64,000 nucleotides of DNA. Origin: Roseateles aquatilis (GTDB taxonomy: Bacteria > Pseudomonadota > Gammaproteobacteria > Burkholderiales > Burkholderiaceae_C). Position 1 is the first letter of the stretch. Each line of letters opens with the position of its first letter. Below the pieces are notes generated by a model. The model was given only the letters and a program-made list of their open reading frames with translations. It had not been told where the DNA came from and searched no databases. This document shows positions 53,208 to 63,369 of the stretch, one piece after another. The stretch lies in NCBI RefSeq assembly GCF_002205645.1, contig NZ_NIOF01000003.1, positions 434,001 through 498,000 of the forward strand, written 5' to 3'. Both the position numbers and the translations under genes were made by a program.

Positions 53208-53492
53208 TCAGGCCGCCGCCTGCTGGCCGACGTGGGTGTCCGCCATCAGCGGGATACCCACCACCGGCGTGTCGAGGCCATCGCCGTCCTCGATCGGGCG
53301 GATGTTCTGAGCCAGTTGACCCTTGGGGCCTTGCACCAGCTCGTAGCTCACCTTGCCGCCCTGCTTGAGCGTCCGGAAGCCTTCCATCTGAATGGCCGAG
53401 AAGTGCGCGAAAACGTCGCCCCCGCCCTGTTCGGGTTCAATAAAGCCAAACCCCTTGGCATCGTTGAACCACTTGACCGTGCCTGTTGCCAT
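53208..53492 (-). CDS. Cold-shock-domain protein with C-terminal extension
   Basis: CspA-family single-stranded nucleic-acid chaperone. The cold-shock domain covers residues 1-67 with both RNP motifs (KGFGFIEP and DVFAHFSA). Usual family members end there; this protein has 94 residues with an extra tail after IRPI, acidic then hydrophobic ([20 protein letters not shown]). The start ATG 53492 fits [15 protein letters not shown]. The 250-base upstream region could hold a long 5' leader as in cspA genes. Confidence 0.93.
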   Translation of the reverse strand: MATGTVKWFNDAKGFGFIEPEQGGGDVFAHFSAIQMEGFRTLKQGGKVSYELVQGPKGQLAQNIRPIEDGDGLDTPVVGIPLMADTHVGQQAAA

Positions 53493-53733
53493 TTCTTCTC
53501 CATCCCGGTGTCTTTGTCGCACCGGGTCGGATTCTCAAATCCGTGTCAAGGCAGTGTCAATTCAGGAACTCCCCGGGGTAGGCGGTTCCGGAGGTGCCAA
53601 ACTTGGGCCGACGGCGCGCGAAATCGCAGTAATCTGGCGTGGTCGCGACCAGCATCCTTCGTTGTGCGGGTGTCAGTCGCAAGTCGCTTGATTGCCGTAG
53701 GCCTGTCCCCATGTGGGGAGGTCCCGCTGTTTA

Positions 53734-53739
53734 TAGAAT
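53734..53739 (+). promoter_or_regulatory. -10 box placed for leaderless clpS transcription
   Basis: TAGAAT ends exactly seven bases before the A of the clpS ATG (53746), so the predicted start of transcription is the start codon. No Shine-Dalgarno sequence is present. No clear -35 box. Confidence 0.35.
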
Positions 53740-53745
53740 CGGTTC

Positions 53746-54111
53746 ATGCCCTTGTTTGCCCAACAGCCCCCTCCAGCGGGCCCCCCCGGCGGGCAGCCGC
53801 CGGCTCCGGACGATGGTGGGAACTCCACCACGCTGGAGCGACTCGCTCAGAAGACGGAGCCTCCGCGCCTTTACCAAGTGCTGATGCTCAACGACGACTT
53901 CACCCCGATGGAGTTTGTGGTGATGGTCTTGCAGGAGTATTTCCGCCATGACCTGGATACGGCCACCCAGATCATGTTGAAGATTCATCACGATGGTCGC
54001 GGCGTCTGCGGTGTTTTCACCAGGGACGTGGCGGCTACCAAGGTCGAAATGGTGCTGGCGGCCGCGAGGCGCGCCGGCCATCCCCTGCAGTGCATTATGG
54101 AGGCCGCATGA
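53746..54111 (+). CDS. clpS: ATP-dependent Clp protease adaptor ClpS
   Basis: N-end-rule adaptor that hands substrates to ClpAP. 121 residues: a proline-rich N-terminal extension of about 35 residues, then the conserved domain with [20 protein letters not shown] (the binding-pocket DD) and [20 protein letters not shown]. The stop overlaps the clpA start by ATGA, so the two are coupled. There is no visible ribosome-binding site before ATG 53746. Confidence 0.96.
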   Translation: MPLFAQQPPPAGPPGGQPPAPDDGGNSTTLERLAQKTEPPRLYQVLMLNDDFTPMEFVVMVLQEYFRHDLDTATQIMLKIHHDGRGVCGVFTRDVAATKVEMVLAAARRAGHPLQCIMEAA

Positions 54112-56429
54112 TTGCGCAAGAGCTTGAAGTCAGCCTGCACATGGCGTTCGTGGAAGCACGCCAGCAGCGCCACGAGTTCATCACCGTGGAACACCTGCTG
54201 ATGGCGTTGCTCGACAACCCGTCCGCGGCCGAAGTGCTACGCGCCTGCGCAGCCAACATCGAGGACCTGCGCAAGTCGCTCGCGCAGTTCATCAAGGAGA
54301 ACACGCCCACCGTGGGCGGCACCGACGAGGTCGACACGCAGCCCACGCTGGGGTTCCAGCGCGTGATCCAGCGCGCGATCATGCATGTGCAGTCCACCGG
54401 CAACGGCAAGAAGGAAGTGACCGGCGCGAATGTGCTGGTCGCGATCTTCGGCGAGAAGGATTCGCATGCGGTTTACTACCTGCACCAGCAGGGCGTGACC
54501 CGTCTGGACGTCGTCAACTTCATCGCCCACGGCATCAAGAAGAGCGAGCCGCCCGAGCCCCCGAAGGGCCCGGAAGGGACCGGGGCCGAGTCCGAACGCG
54601 AAGAGGGCGAGGGGCAGGGCAACGGCGGCGGCAAGGGCTCGCCGTTGGAGCAGTTCACGCAGAACCTCAACCAGCAGGCTCGCGACGGGAAGATCGATCC
54701 GCTGATCGGTCGCGAGCTGGAGGTCGAGCGCGTGGTGCAGGTGCTGTGCCGTCGCCGCAAGAACAACCCGCTGCTGGTCGGCGAGGCGGGCGTGGGCAAG
54801 ACCGCCATCGCCGAGGGCCTGGCCTGGCGCATCACCGAGGGGCAAGTGCCGGACGTGCTGGCCGACGCGGTGGTGTACTCGCTGGACATGGGCGCGCTGC
54901 TGGCGGGCACCAAGTACCGCGGTGACTTCGAACAGCGCCTGAAGGCAGTGATCAAGCAGTTGAAGGATCAGCCGGGCGCGATCCTGTTCATCGACGAGAT
55001 CCACACGCTGATCGGCGCCGGCGCGGCGTCGGGCGGCACGCTGGACGCGAGCAACCTGCTGAAGCCGGCGCTGTCGTCGGGGCAACTGAAGTGCATCGGC
55101 GCGACGACCTTCAGCGAGTACCGCGGCATCTTCGAGAAGGACGCGGCCTTGTCGCGGCGCTTCCAGAAGATCGACGTGGTCGAGCCGACGGTCGACCAGA
55201 CGATCGAGATCCTGAAGGGCCTGAAGTCGCGCTTCGAGGAGCACCACAGCGTCAAGTACGCGCTGGGCGCCTTGCAGGCGGCGGCGGAGCTGTCGGCCAA
55301 GTACATCAACGACCGCCATCTGCCCGACAAGGCGATCGACGTGATCGACGAGGCCGGCGCGGCGCAGCGTGTGTTGCCCAAGAGCAAGCAGAAGAAGACG
55401 ATCACCCGGGCGGAGGTCGAGGACATCGTCGCGAAGATCGCGCGCATCCCGCCGGCATCGGTGTCGTCGGACGATCGCGGCAAGCTCAAGAGCCTGGATC
55501 GCGACCTGAAGAGCGTCGTGTTCGGCCAGGACCCCGCGATCGATGCGCTGGCCGCCGCGATCAAGATGGCGCGCTCGGGTCTGGGCAAGCCGGACAAGCC
55601 GATCGGGTCCTTCCTGTTCAGCGGCCCGACCGGCGTCGGCAAGACCGAGGTGGCCAAGCAGCTCGCCTACATCCTGGGCATCGAGCTGATCCGCTTCGAC
55701 ATGTCGGAGTACATGGAGCGTCATGCCGTCAGCCGCCTGATCGGCGCGCCTCCGGGCTATGTCGGCTTCGACCAGGGCGGCCTGCTGACCGAGGCGGTCA
55801 CGAAGAAGCCGCACGCGGTGCTGCTGCTCGACGAGATCGAGAAGGCGCATCCGGACGTCTTCAACGTGCTGCTGCAGGTGATGGACCACGGCACGCTGAC
55901 CGACAACAACGGGCGCAAGGCCGACTTCCGCAACGTCATCGTCATCATGACGACGAACGCGGGCGCCGAGGCGATGCAGAAGTCCACGATCGGCTTCACG
56001 ACCAAGCGCGAGCAGGGCGACGAGATGGCCGACATCAAGCGCCTGTTCACGCCGGAGTTCCGCAACCGTCTGGACGCCATCGTCAACTTCGGTGCGCTGG
56101 ACCAGGACATCATCCTGCGCGTGGTCGACAAGTTCCTGCTGCAACTCGAGAGCCAACTGGCGGAGAAGAAGGTCGAGGTCACGTTCAGCGACGCGCTGCG
56201 CAAGCAACTCGCCGCCAAGGGCTTCGACCCCCAGATGGGCGCGCGTCCGATGCAGCGGCTGATCCAGGACATGATCCGCCGCGCATTGGCCGACGAACTG
56301 CTGTTCGGTCGCCTGGTCGACGGTGGTCGGTTGAGCGTCGACGTGGACGACAAGGGCGAGGTCCTGCTGGACATCACCCCGACCAAGAAGGACAACAAGC
56401 CCAAGGCCGAGCCCGCCACCGCGGATTGA
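54108..56429 (+). CDS. clpA: ATP-dependent Clp protease ATP-binding subunit ClpA
   Basis: AAA+ unfoldase of the ClpAP protease, 773 residues. N-terminal repeat domain ([20 protein letters not shown] and a second copy), first AAA module with Walker A GEAGVGKT and [19 protein letters not shown], second module with GPTGVGKT and [15 protein letters not shown], and the ClpP-docking region. No ClpB-type middle coiled coil. A strong bidirectional terminator follows. Confidence 0.97.
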   Translation: MIAQELEVSLHMAFVEARQQRHEFITVEHLLMALLDNPSAAEVLRACAANIEDLRKSLAQFIKENTPTVGGTDEVDTQPTLGFQRVIQRAIMHVQSTGNGKKEVTGANVLVAIFGEKDSHAVYYLHQQGVTRLDVVNFIAHGIKKSEPPEPPKGPEGTGAESEREEGEGQGNGGGKGSPLEQFTQNLNQQARDGKIDPLIGRELEVERVVQVLCRRRKNNPLLVGEAGVGKTAIAEGLAWRITEGQVPDVLADAVVYSLDMGALLAGTKYRGDFEQRLKAVIKQLKDQPGAILFIDEIHTLIGAGAASGGTLDASNLLKPALSSGQLKCIGATTFSEYRGIFEKDAALSRRFQKIDVVEPTVDQTIEILKGLKSRFEEHHSVKYALGALQAAAELSAKYINDRHLPDKAIDVIDEAGAAQRVLPKSKQKKTITRAEVEDIVAKIARIPPASVSSDDRGKLKSLDRDLKSVVFGQDPAIDALAAAIKMARSGLGKPDKPIGSFLFSGPTGVGKTEVAKQLAYILGIELIRFDMSEYMERHAVSRLIGAPPGYVGFDQGGLLTEAVTKKPHAVLLLDEIEKAHPDVFNVLLQVMDHGTLTDNNGRKADFRNVIVIMTTNAGAEAMQKSTIGFTTKREQGDEMADIKRLFTPEFRNRLDAIVNFGALDQDIILRVVDKFLLQLESQLAEKKVEVTFSDALRKQLAAKGFDPQMGARPMQRLIQDMIRRALADELLFGRLVDGGRLSVDVDDKGEVLLDITPTKKDNKPKAEPATAD

Positions 56430-56449
56430 TCCGCGCCAGGCCCGAAACG

Positions 56450-56474
56450 AAAAGCCCGCCGAGAGCGGGCTTTT
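56450..56474. terminator. Bidirectional terminator after clpA
   Basis: AAAAGCCCGC, loop CGAGA, GCGGGCTTTT. A 10-bp stem with A and T runs on the two sides, between convergent clpA and mtfA. Confidence 0.88.
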
Positions 56475-56542
56475 CTCATTGTCGCGAGGCTGTGTGCCCT
56501 TGGGCTGGCGCGCTCGTGCCCATGCCCGTACCCGTGCCGGCC

Positions 56543-57334
56543 CTACTCGCGCGCGGGATCCTGGCGGAAGAACTCCGCCAGCAACCGGTACAGGCGCGGT
56601 TGCTCGGCGAGCAGTTCCCGCGGCGCCACGAAGAACGCCTCGACGGCGACCGCGAAGAACTCCTCCGGCGCCTCGGCGCCGTAGGGATCGATCAGCGTCG
56701 CGACACCCGCGTCCACCTGATCGCAGAACCACTGCCACTCGGCTTCCATCGTCGCCGACCAGCGCAGCCGCAACGCGGCGTCGGCCATCGGCGGCGCGCC
56801 GTCCGGATCGCCGTCGCGCATGTCGAGCACATGCGCGAACTCGTGGATCACGACGTTGTAGACCGAGTCCATGCCTTCGACGCGCTCGATCGCGTCGGGC
56901 GTGATCTCGCTCCAGGCAAGCATCAACGGGCCGCCCTCCATCGCCTCGCCGGCGAGCGTCTCGTCGTAGGCGTGGACGACACCGTCTTCGTCCATGGTCT
57001 CGCGGGCCGCCACCACCTCGCCCTCGTGCATCACGATGCCGACGAAGCCGTCGTACCAGTGGAGCCCGAGCCGCAGCACCGGCAGGCAGGCTTGCGCGGC
57101 CACCGCCACGGCGACCTCGTCCGTCACCTGGAAGCCGTTGGCGCCGTGGAACTCCTTCGACGCCAGGAACAGCGAGCACAGCCGCCGCAGCTCGGCGAGA
57201 TCCGCGTGGCCGCGTCTCGCGATGAACGGATAGTGCGCCAGCGTCAGCTGCCACAGCGGATCGGGGATGGCGTACTGGTCGAGCAGCTTGCGCTCGCGAC
57301 GTTCGCGCCAACGTTGGAGGAGGCCGGAGATCAT
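56543..57334 (-). CDS. mtfA: MtfA-type zinc metallopeptidase
   Basis: M90-family peptidase of 263 residues, related to E. coli MtfA that controls the glucose phosphotransferase regulator Mlc. Zinc motif HEFAHVLDMRDGDPDG (HExxH) and the downstream FFAVAVEAFF glutamate are intact; the N terminus has the typical LTLAHYPFIARRGHADLAEL and KEFHGANGFQVTDEV. No ptsG or mlc gene is close, so its target here is unknown. Confidence 0.9.
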   Translation of the reverse strand: MISGLLQRWRERRERKLLDQYAIPDPLWQLTLAHYPFIARRGHADLAELRRLCSLFLASKEFHGANGFQVTDEVAVAVAAQACLPVLRLGLHWYDGFVGIVMHEGEVVAARETMDEDGVVHAYDETLAGEAMEGGPLMLAWSEITPDAIERVEGMDSVYNVVIHEFAHVLDMRDGDPDGAPPMADAALRLRWSATMEAEWQWFCDQVDAGVATLIDPYGAEAPEEFFAVAVEAFFVAPRELLAEQPRLYRLLAEFFRQDPARE

Positions 57335-57435
57335 GAGGGGCTTCCGGATGGGATCACGGCGATCGGGGATCGTGGAACGGGTGACGGGCGGGTCGATGGG
57401 CGGCGCGGTCGCGCGACGGGCGGCGTACGCGGCCG

Positions 57436-58233
57436 TCAGGTCAAAGGCTCGATCCGGCGCAGGCCGTCGGCATCGATGACCAGCACATCGCCTCGTCCCG
57501 GGCCGTGGTCGTAGTCCCAGTCGGACAGGACCACCCGCGTCAGGCCGTCGCCGAGGTCATGCGTCGCCGGCCGGTGCGTGTGGCCATGGATCAACGTGTC
57601 GCAGCCCGACGCCTTCAGCCAGTCGCGGCTGGCATCGTCGTCGACGTCGGCCCAGCGGCCAGGATCGGTCTGATGCATCCGGCTCTTCGCGCGCAGATGC
57701 CGGGCCAGGGCGCGGCGCGCGAACAGCGGCAGCGCCAGCAGGGTCGCCTGCACGTCAGGCCGCCGCACGATCGCGCGGGCACGGAGGTAGCCGACGTCCT
57801 CCAGGCACAACTGGTCGCCGTGGCTCAGCAGCCAGGTGTGGCCGAAGGCGTTCAATCGCGTCGGGTCGCTCAGCAGGCGCATGCTGGCGTCGGCGGCCAT
57901 CGCCTCGCCGAGCACGAAATCGCGATTGCCATGCATGAAGAACAGCGCACGGTGCCGCGACACGTCGCGCAGCAGTTCCAGGGCGAATTGCTCGAAGGTG
58001 CCGGCTTGCCAGCGCGCGTCGTCGCCGACCCACGCCTCGAAGATGTCACCGAGCAGGAAGACCGCATCAGCCGGCGTCGCCGCCAGGTGCGCCCGGAATC
58101 GCGCCAGCGTCGCCGGCATGTCCGGCGAGAGGTGCAGATCCGAGAGCAGGTCGATCCGCCGCCAGCCCGGCGCCGCGTCGAGCGGCGTCAGGGCCTGGGG
58201 CAGGGGGGGGGACGATGTGGGTCCGGACCTCAC
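57436..58233 (-). CDS. lpxH: UDP-2,3-diacylglucosamine diphosphatase
   Basis: Lipid A pathway pyrophosphatase, 265 residues, a metallophosphoesterase with two metal sites: [50 protein letters not shown] and [12 protein letters not shown]. The GTG start at 58233 overlaps the ppiB stop as GTGA, indicating translational coupling; the first 25 residues before [10 protein letters not shown] may be a non-conserved extension. Confidence 0.94.
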   Translation of the reverse strand: MRSGPTSSPPLPQALTPLDAAPGWRRIDLLSDLHLSPDMPATLARFRAHLAATPADAVFLLGDIFEAWVGDDARWQAGTFEQFALELLRDVSRHRALFFMHGNRDFVLGEAMAADASMRLLSDPTRLNAFGHTWLLSHGDQLCLEDVGYLRARAIVRRPDVQATLLALPLFARRALARHLRAKSRMHQTDPGRWADVDDDASRDWLKASGCDTLIHGHTHRPATHDLGDGLTRVVLSDWDYDHGPGRGDVLVIDADGLRRIEPLT

Positions 58234-58733
58234 TCGACGGCGACGGCGCGCTCGATGATCACCGGCTCGGCCGGCACGTCGTCATGGAAGCCGGACCGGC
58301 TGGTCTTGACCTTCTCGATCTTGTCCACGATGTCGGTGCCGCCCACGACCTTGCCGAACACCGCGTAACCCCAACCCGAAGCGCTCTCGCTCTTGAAGTT
58401 CAGGAAGTCGTTGTCGACGGTGTTGATGAAGAACTGCGCGCTGGCCGAGTGCGGCGCGTTGGTGCGCGCCATCGCGACGGTGTACTTGTCGTTCTTCAGG
58501 CCGTTGTTGGCCTCGTTCTGGATCGGGGCGTCGGTGGGCTTCTGCTTCATGCCGACCTCGAAGCCGCCGCCCTGGGCCATGAAGCCCTTGATGACGCGGT
58601 GGAAGATCGTGCCGTCGTAGTGACCCTTGGCGACGTAGGCCAGGAAGTTGGCGACGCTGGCCGGGGCCTTCGCGTCATCCAGCTCCAGCGTGATCAGGCC
58701 GTGGTTGGTATGCAGTTCGACTTTCTTGCTCAT
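58230..58733 (-). CDS. ppiB: Peptidyl-prolyl cis-trans isomerase, cytoplasmic cyclophilin
   Basis: Cyclophilin of 167 residues without a signal peptide. Active-site motifs: [18 protein letters not shown], the [17 protein letters not shown] strand, and [17 protein letters not shown]. It is between lpxH and the exported paralogue, 12 bases from the latter. GGAGT lies before the ATG. Confidence 0.95.
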   Translation of the reverse strand: MSKKVELHTNHGLITLELDDAKAPASVANFLAYVAKGHYDGTIFHRVIKGFMAQGGGFEVGMKQKPTDAPIQNEANNGLKNDKYTVAMARTNAPHSASAQFFINTVDNDFLNFKSESASGWGYAVFGKVVGGTDIVDKIEKVKTSRSGFHDDVPAEPVIIERAVAVE

Positions 58734-58745
58734 GTCGGGGACTCC

Positions 58746-59309
58746 TTATTTTTCGACGGTGGCTTTGTTGATGAGGACGGGCGTGGCGGGCAGGTTCTGG
58801 AATGCGGCGGTCTTCTTGACCGTCTGCACGGCGCGGATCTGGTCCACGACTTCCATGCCCTCGAGGACATAACCGAACACCGCGTAACCGCGGCCGTCCG
58901 CGGCATAGCCGGGATCGAGTCCGGGGTTGTCCACGACGTTGATGAAGAATTGCGAGGTCGCCGAGTTCGGGTCGCCGGTGCGCGCCATCGCGATGCTGCC
59001 GCGGATGTTGAGCAGGCCGTTGCCGGCCTCCAGCGGGATCGGCGGCTTGGTCGGGCGTTGGGCCAGGTTGGGCGTGTAGCCGCCGGTCTGGATCATGAAG
59101 CCGTCGATGACGCGATGGAAGATCACGCCGTTGTAGTGGCCGGCCTTCACGTAGCCCAGGAAGTTGGCGACGGTCTTGGGCGCCTTCTCGGGGTCGAGCT
59201 GGATCTTGATGTCGCCCAGCGTCGTGCTCAGCTTGACGACCTGAGCCTGCGCGAAGGCACAGGCCAGGCCGAGGGCGGCGGAGATCAGCAGGCGTGGGGT
59301 GGTCCTCAT
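58746..59309 (-). CDS. ppiA: Peptidyl-prolyl cis-trans isomerase, periplasmic cyclophilin
   Basis: 187-residue cyclophilin with an N-terminal signal peptide (LLISAALGLACAFAQAQ), so probably periplasmic. Motifs: GVIFHRVIDGFMIQTGGY, TSQFFINVVDNPGLD and GYAVFGYVLEGMEVV. First of a tandem with ppiB and lpxH. The two cyclophilins have diverged in sequence and location, as in other Burkholderiales. Confidence 0.94.
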   Translation of the reverse strand: MRTTPRLLISAALGLACAFAQAQVVKLSTTLGDIKIQLDPEKAPKTVANFLGYVKAGHYNGVIFHRVIDGFMIQTGGYTPNLAQRPTKPPIPLEAGNGLLNIRGSIAMARTGDPNSATSQFFINVVDNPGLDPGYAADGRGYAVFGYVLEGMEVVDQIRAVQTVKKTAAFQNLPATPVLINKATVEK

Positions 59310-59374
59310 GATGCGGATGAGCCTTGGAAGAAGAGAAGGGGAAAGCGCCTCGGACGCGAACCGGACGTCGCCGG

Positions 59375-59911
59375 TCAGCGGGCCTGGGCGCCCTTGACGT
59401 TGTTGAACGCGGTCACGCGCTGCAGCTTGAGCTTGAGCGCGGTGTCGTCGCCCAGCGCCTGCTTCAGCGCGCGCTCGTAGGCCTGCTGCGCCAGGCGCAT
59501 CAGCACGTCGCCGAGGTTCTCCTGTGCCTGCGCATGGTCGGGCTGCAGATCCAGCGCGCGCATCAGCGACTGGCGCGCGGGCTCGTACTCGCCGCGCGCC
59601 GCGTGGATGACGGCCAGGTTGTTGTAGGGGTCGGCGAGGTCCGGGAAGTCCTCGGTCAGGCCCACGAAGAGCACCCGCGCGCGCTCCAGCTGCTGCTGCT
59701 CCAGCAGCATCGTGCCGAGCGCGAAGCGCAGGCGCGGGTCGTCGGGGGTCGCCTTCAGGCCGTCCTCGGCCGTCTTGACCGCCAGATCGCGCTTGCCGGA
59801 GGCCCACAGGGCCTGGGCATCGTCGATGGTGGCGGCATGCAGCAGGGGCGCGGCGGCCGTCGCCGCCAGGGCGATGCAGCACATGCGGAGCAGGGCGTGG
59901 AGTCTTTGCAT
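59375..59911 (-). CDS. TPR-repeat exported protein
   Basis: 178-residue protein with a signal peptide ([18 protein letters not shown]) and tetratricopeptide repeats: [40 protein letters not shown] and [20 protein letters not shown]. Probably a periplasmic protein-interaction module. The start ATG 59911 was chosen because it begins the signal peptide; a longer frame is antisense. Upstream of the cyclophilin pair on the same strand. Confidence 0.85.
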   Translation of the reverse strand: MQRLHALLRMCCIALAATAAAPLLHAATIDDAQALWASGKRDLAVKTAEDGLKATPDDPRLRFALGTMLLEQQQLERARVLFVGLTEDFPDLADPYNNLAVIHAARGEYEPARQSLMRALDLQPDHAQAQENLGDVLMRLAQQAYERALKQALGDDTALKLKLQRVTAFNNVKGAQAR

Positions 59912-60025
59912 GGTGGAGGGGTCGGGCCGGGGGCGGACGGTGACGGGGCGGTCGCGGGCCGGGGCAGCGGCGTGGTCCGCGGGGCCGGCCAGGGTCTGCC
60001 CGGAGTTGTCGAATGGTCGGGCCGC

Positions 60026-60031
60026 TATACT
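60026..60031 (+). promoter_or_regulatory. Candidate -10 box for cysS
   Basis: TATACT 174 bases before the cysS ATG; TTGTCG at 60006-60011 is a weak -35 with 14-base spacing. If correct, the leader is long. Confidence 0.3.
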
Positions 60032-60205
60032 GCCGAGCATTCTAGAGCGAGCTTTCGTCTCCCGCTCGCCACCCGGCCGACCCGCCGCCCACACAGCCCG
60101 AACCGTTCCACGCGCCGACGTCCCGCGATCCCTCGCAGACCCGGCGGTAGCGGCGTCCCGTGCGTGCGGCGACACGCCGCGGGGGCGTCCGGCGCCGACT
60201 TATCC

Positions 60206-61606
60206 ATGTCTTCCTTGCGCATCTTCAACACGCTGACCCGTCAGCTGCAGCCCTTCCAACCGATCGAGCCGGGCCGCGTCCGCATGTACGTGTGCGGCAT
60301 CACCGTCTACGACCTGTGCCACATGGGCCATGCGCGGATGAACATCGCGTTCGACGTCGTCTACCGCTGGCTCAAGGCCAGCGGCTACGACGTCAACTTC
60401 GTCCGCAACATCACGGACATCGAGGACAAGATCATCCGCCGCGCGCTGGAGCGCGGGATCACGATCCGCCAGCTCACCGACGAAATGATCGCCGCCATGC
60501 ACCGCGACTTCGCGGCGCTGGGCATCGCCACGCCCACGCATGAGCCGCGCGCGACCGACTACGTCCCGCAGATGCTGGACATCATCGGCAAGCTGCAGAC
60601 CAAGGGCCTGGCCTACCACGCCGACAGCGGCGACGTGAACTACGCGGTGCGCAAGTTCGAGGGCTACGGCAAGCTCAGTGGCAAGTCGCCGGACCAACTG
60701 CGCGCCGGCGAGCGCGTCGCGGTCGACGACGGCAAGCGTGACCCGCTGGACTTCGTGCTGTGGAAGTCCGCCAAGGTCGACGAGCCGGCCGAGGCCAAAT
60801 GGTCCAGCCCCTGGGGCGAGGGCCGTCCGGGCTGGCACATCGAGTGCTCCGCGATGAGCTGCGCGCTGCTGGGCGAGCGCTTCGACATCCACGGCGGCGG
60901 CATGGACCTGCAGTTCCCGCACCATGAGAACGAGATCGCGCAAAGCGAGGGCGCCTTCGGCCATCCGTTCGTCAATGTCTGGATGCACAACGGCTTCCTG
61001 AACGTCGATGGCGAGAAGATGTCCAAGAGCCTGAACAACTTCTTCACCATTGCCGATGTGCTGGAGAAGTTCGATGGCGAATCGATCCGCTTCTTCATGC
61101 TGCGCACGCAGTACCGCAGTCCGTTCAACTTCAGCGACGTGAGCCTGGACGACGCTCGCACCGCGCTGCGCCGCCTGTACACGGCGCTGGACACGGTCGC
61201 GCCGGCGGACGTCGCGATCGACTGGACGCAAGGGCATGCCGCGGCGTTCAAGGCCGCGATGGACGACGACTTCAACACCCCCGGCGCGCTGGCGGTGTTG
61301 TTCGAGCTGGCCAATCAGGTCAACCGCGACCGGTCGGCGACCGACGCCGGCCTGCTGAAGGCGCTCGGCGGCGTGCTGGGCGTGCTGCAGCAGGCGCCCA
61401 AGGCCTTCCTGCAATCGGGCGCGGGCCTGGACGAAGCCGCGATCGAGGCGCAGATCGCGGCCCGTGCCGCGGCCAAGGCCGCGCGCGACTTCGCCGAGGC
61501 GGACCGCATCCGCCAGGCGCTGACCGCGCAGGGCATCGAGCTGAAGGATTCGGCGGCCGGCACGAGCTGGGTCCGCACGGGCGTGAAGGCCGGAGAGCAG
61601 GCCTGA
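60206..61606 (+). CDS. cysS: Cysteinyl-tRNA synthetase
   Basis: Class I aminoacyl-tRNA synthetase charging tRNA-Cys, 466 residues. It has the HIGH-type [17 protein letters not shown], zinc-site residues (the first cysteine in [10 protein letters not shown], then [10 protein letters not shown] and [10 protein letters not shown]), the KMSKSLNNF loop, and a C-terminal helical domain. The ATG at 60206 fits the conserved [15 protein letters not shown] start. It is coupled to the next gene by a one-base overlap (TGATG). Confidence 0.97.
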   Translation: MSSLRIFNTLTRQLQPFQPIEPGRVRMYVCGITVYDLCHMGHARMNIAFDVVYRWLKASGYDVNFVRNITDIEDKIIRRALERGITIRQLTDEMIAAMHRDFAALGIATPTHEPRATDYVPQMLDIIGKLQTKGLAYHADSGDVNYAVRKFEGYGKLSGKSPDQLRAGERVAVDDGKRDPLDFVLWKSAKVDEPAEAKWSSPWGEGRPGWHIECSAMSCALLGERFDIHGGGMDLQFPHHENEIAQSEGAFGHPFVNVWMHNGFLNVDGEKMSKSLNNFFTIADVLEKFDGESIRFFMLRTQYRSPFNFSDVSLDDARTALRRLYTALDTVAPADVAIDWTQGHAAAFKAAMDDDFNTPGALAVLFELANQVNRDRSATDAGLLKALGGVLGVLQQAPKAFLQSGAGLDEAAIEAQIAARAAAKAARDFAEADRIRQALTAQGIELKDSAAGTSWVRTGVKAGEQA

Positions 61607-62259
61607 TGGCGCGTGTGTCGACCGCCGGGGTGACCCCGGACTATTGGGACGAAGCCTGCCGCCACCTGGCCAAGCGCGACCGGGTGATGAAGAAGCTCAT
61701 CCCCCAATTCGGCGAGGCCCGGCTGCAAAGCCGCGGCGACGCGTTCACCACGCTGGCCCGGTCCATCGTCGGTCAGCAGATCTCGGTGAAGGCGGCGCAG
61801 AGCGTCTGGGACAAGCTCGCGGAGCTGACCTCCGGGCCGTCCAACCGCATCAAGCCGATGGAGGTGCTGGGCCTGGAGAAGGACGCGCTGCGCGGCGTCG
61901 GCCTGTCCGCACGCAAGGTCGAGTACCTGAGCGACCTGGCGCAGCACTTCGAATCCGGCCAGGTCCACGTGCGCCAATGGGCGCAGATGGAGGACGAGGC
62001 GATCATCGACGAACTGGTCGCCATCCGCGGCATCGGTCGCTGGACGGCCGAAATGTTCCTGATCTTCCACCTGATGCGACCCAATGTCCTGCCGCTGGAC
62101 GACCTGGGCCTGCTCAAGGGCATCGGCCAGCATTACTTCAGCGACGAGCCGGTTTCAAGGGCGGAAGCCCGGGAGCTGGGCGAGGGCTGGGCGCCGTATC
62201 GCTCGGTGGCCACATGGTACATTTGGCGCAGCCTTGATCCGCTTCCGGTGGATTACTGA
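61606..62259 (+). CDS. DNA-3-methyladenine glycosylase (AlkA/HhH-GPD type)
   Basis: 217-residue base-excision glycosylase of the helix-hairpin-helix GPD superfamily. The hairpin is in ELVAIRGIGRWTAEMFLIF and the catalytic aspartate in NVLPLDDLGLLKG. TTLARSIVGQQISVKAAQSV is the typical earlier helix. It lacks the N-terminal domain of E. coli AlkA, as in many short AlkA-type enzymes. It starts at the last base of cysS, so it is cotranscribed. Confidence 0.93.
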   Translation: MARVSTAGVTPDYWDEACRHLAKRDRVMKKLIPQFGEARLQSRGDAFTTLARSIVGQQISVKAAQSVWDKLAELTSGPSNRIKPMEVLGLEKDALRGVGLSARKVEYLSDLAQHFESGQVHVRQWAQMEDEAIIDELVAIRGIGRWTAEMFLIFHLMRPNVLPLDDLGLLKGIGQHYFSDEPVSRAEARELGEGWAPYRSVATWYIWRSLDPLPVDY

Positions 62260-62397
62260 GGCGCCGGCAGCCCACAGCCACAACGACTCCATAACGATCC
62301 CGCGCCGCCCACCCTGCGGCGCGTCCCGTTTGGGGACCCTACCGGGCGGATCGTCGAATGGCCGGGCCCGGCCGTCATCTCTGAGAGACCAAGCAGG

Positions 62398-63369
62398 ATG
62401 AGCAAGAAACATTTCCTCGAATTCGAGCAGCCGATCGCCGAGCTCGAAACCAAGATCGACGAGCTGCGCTACGTGCAGAGCGAATCCGCGGTGGACATCT
62501 CCGAAGAGATCGACCGCCTCGGCAAGAAAAGCCACCAGCTCACGAAGGACATCTACGCGAACGTCCTGCCGTGGCAGGTCTACCAGATCGCGCGCCACCC
62601 GCAACGTCCGCAGACGCTGGACTACTGCAACGAGGTCTTCACCGAGTTCCAGGAAATGCACGGTGACCGCCACTTCGCCGACGACGCCGCGATCGTCGGC
62701 GGCCTGGCGCGTTTCAACGGCCAGGCCTGCATGGTGATCGGCCATCAGCGCGGCGCCGACGCGAAGGAGCGCACGCTGCGCAACTTCGGCATGCCGCGTC
62801 CCGAGGGGTATCGCAAGGCGCTGCGCCTGATGAAGCTGGCCGAGAAATTCGGCCTGCCGGTGTTCACCTTCATCGACACGATGGGCGCGTATCCCGGCAT
62901 CGGCGCCGAGGAGCGCAGCCAGTCCGAGGCGATCGGCCGCAACATCTTCGAGATGGCCCAACTGGAAGTGCCCATCATCGCGACCGTGATCGGCGAGGGC
63001 GGCTCCGGCGGCGCGCTGGCGATCGGCGTGGCGGACCAGGTGCTGATGCTGCAGTTCTCGGCCTATTCGGTGATCTCGCCGGAAGGTTGCGCCTCCATCC
63101 TGTGGAAGACGGCGGCGCGCGCGTCCGAGGCGGCCGAGGCACTGGGCATCACCGCGCATCGCCTGAAGGCGCTCGGCCTGATCGACAAGATCGTCAGCGA
63201 GCCGGTCGGCGGCGCGCATCGCGATCCCAAGCAGATGGCCTCCAGCCTCAAGCGCGCGCTGGGCGACGCATTGCGCCAGGTCTCCGACCTGAAGACCAAG
63301 GATCTGCTGGACCGCCGCTACGAGCGCCTGCAGGCCTATGGCCGATTCGGCGACACCAAGAGCCGCTGA
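62398..63369 (+). CDS. accA: Acetyl-CoA carboxylase carboxyltransferase subunit alpha
   Basis: Alpha subunit of the carboxyltransferase that makes malonyl-CoA for fatty acid synthesis, 323 residues. Marks: [72 protein letters not shown] and the oxyanion [17 protein letters not shown]. The gene overlaps tilS by 32 bases, a frequent pairing in beta-proteobacteria. Confidence 0.98.
   Translation: MSKKHFLEFEQPIAELETKIDELRYVQSESAVDISEEIDRLGKKSHQLTKDIYANVLPWQVYQIARHPQRPQTLDYCNEVFTEFQEMHGDRHFADDAAIVGGLARFNGQACMVIGHQRGADAKERTLRNFGMPRPEGYRKALRLMKLAEKFGLPVFTFIDTMGAYPGIGAEERSQSEAIGRNIFEMAQLEVPIIATVIGEGGSGGALAIGVADQVLMLQFSAYSVISPEGCASILWKTAARASEAAEALGITAHRLKALGLIDKIVSEPVGGAHRDPKQMASSLKRALGDALRQVSDLKTKDLLDRRYERLQAYGRFGDTKSR

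Noticed and set aside
54237-57311. 1024-codon open frame on the minus strand opposite clpA
   Set aside because: It is antisense to clpA and includes mtfA in another frame; the composition (Arg/His/Leu/Asp-rich, no motifs) is the usual shadow of a high-GC gene.
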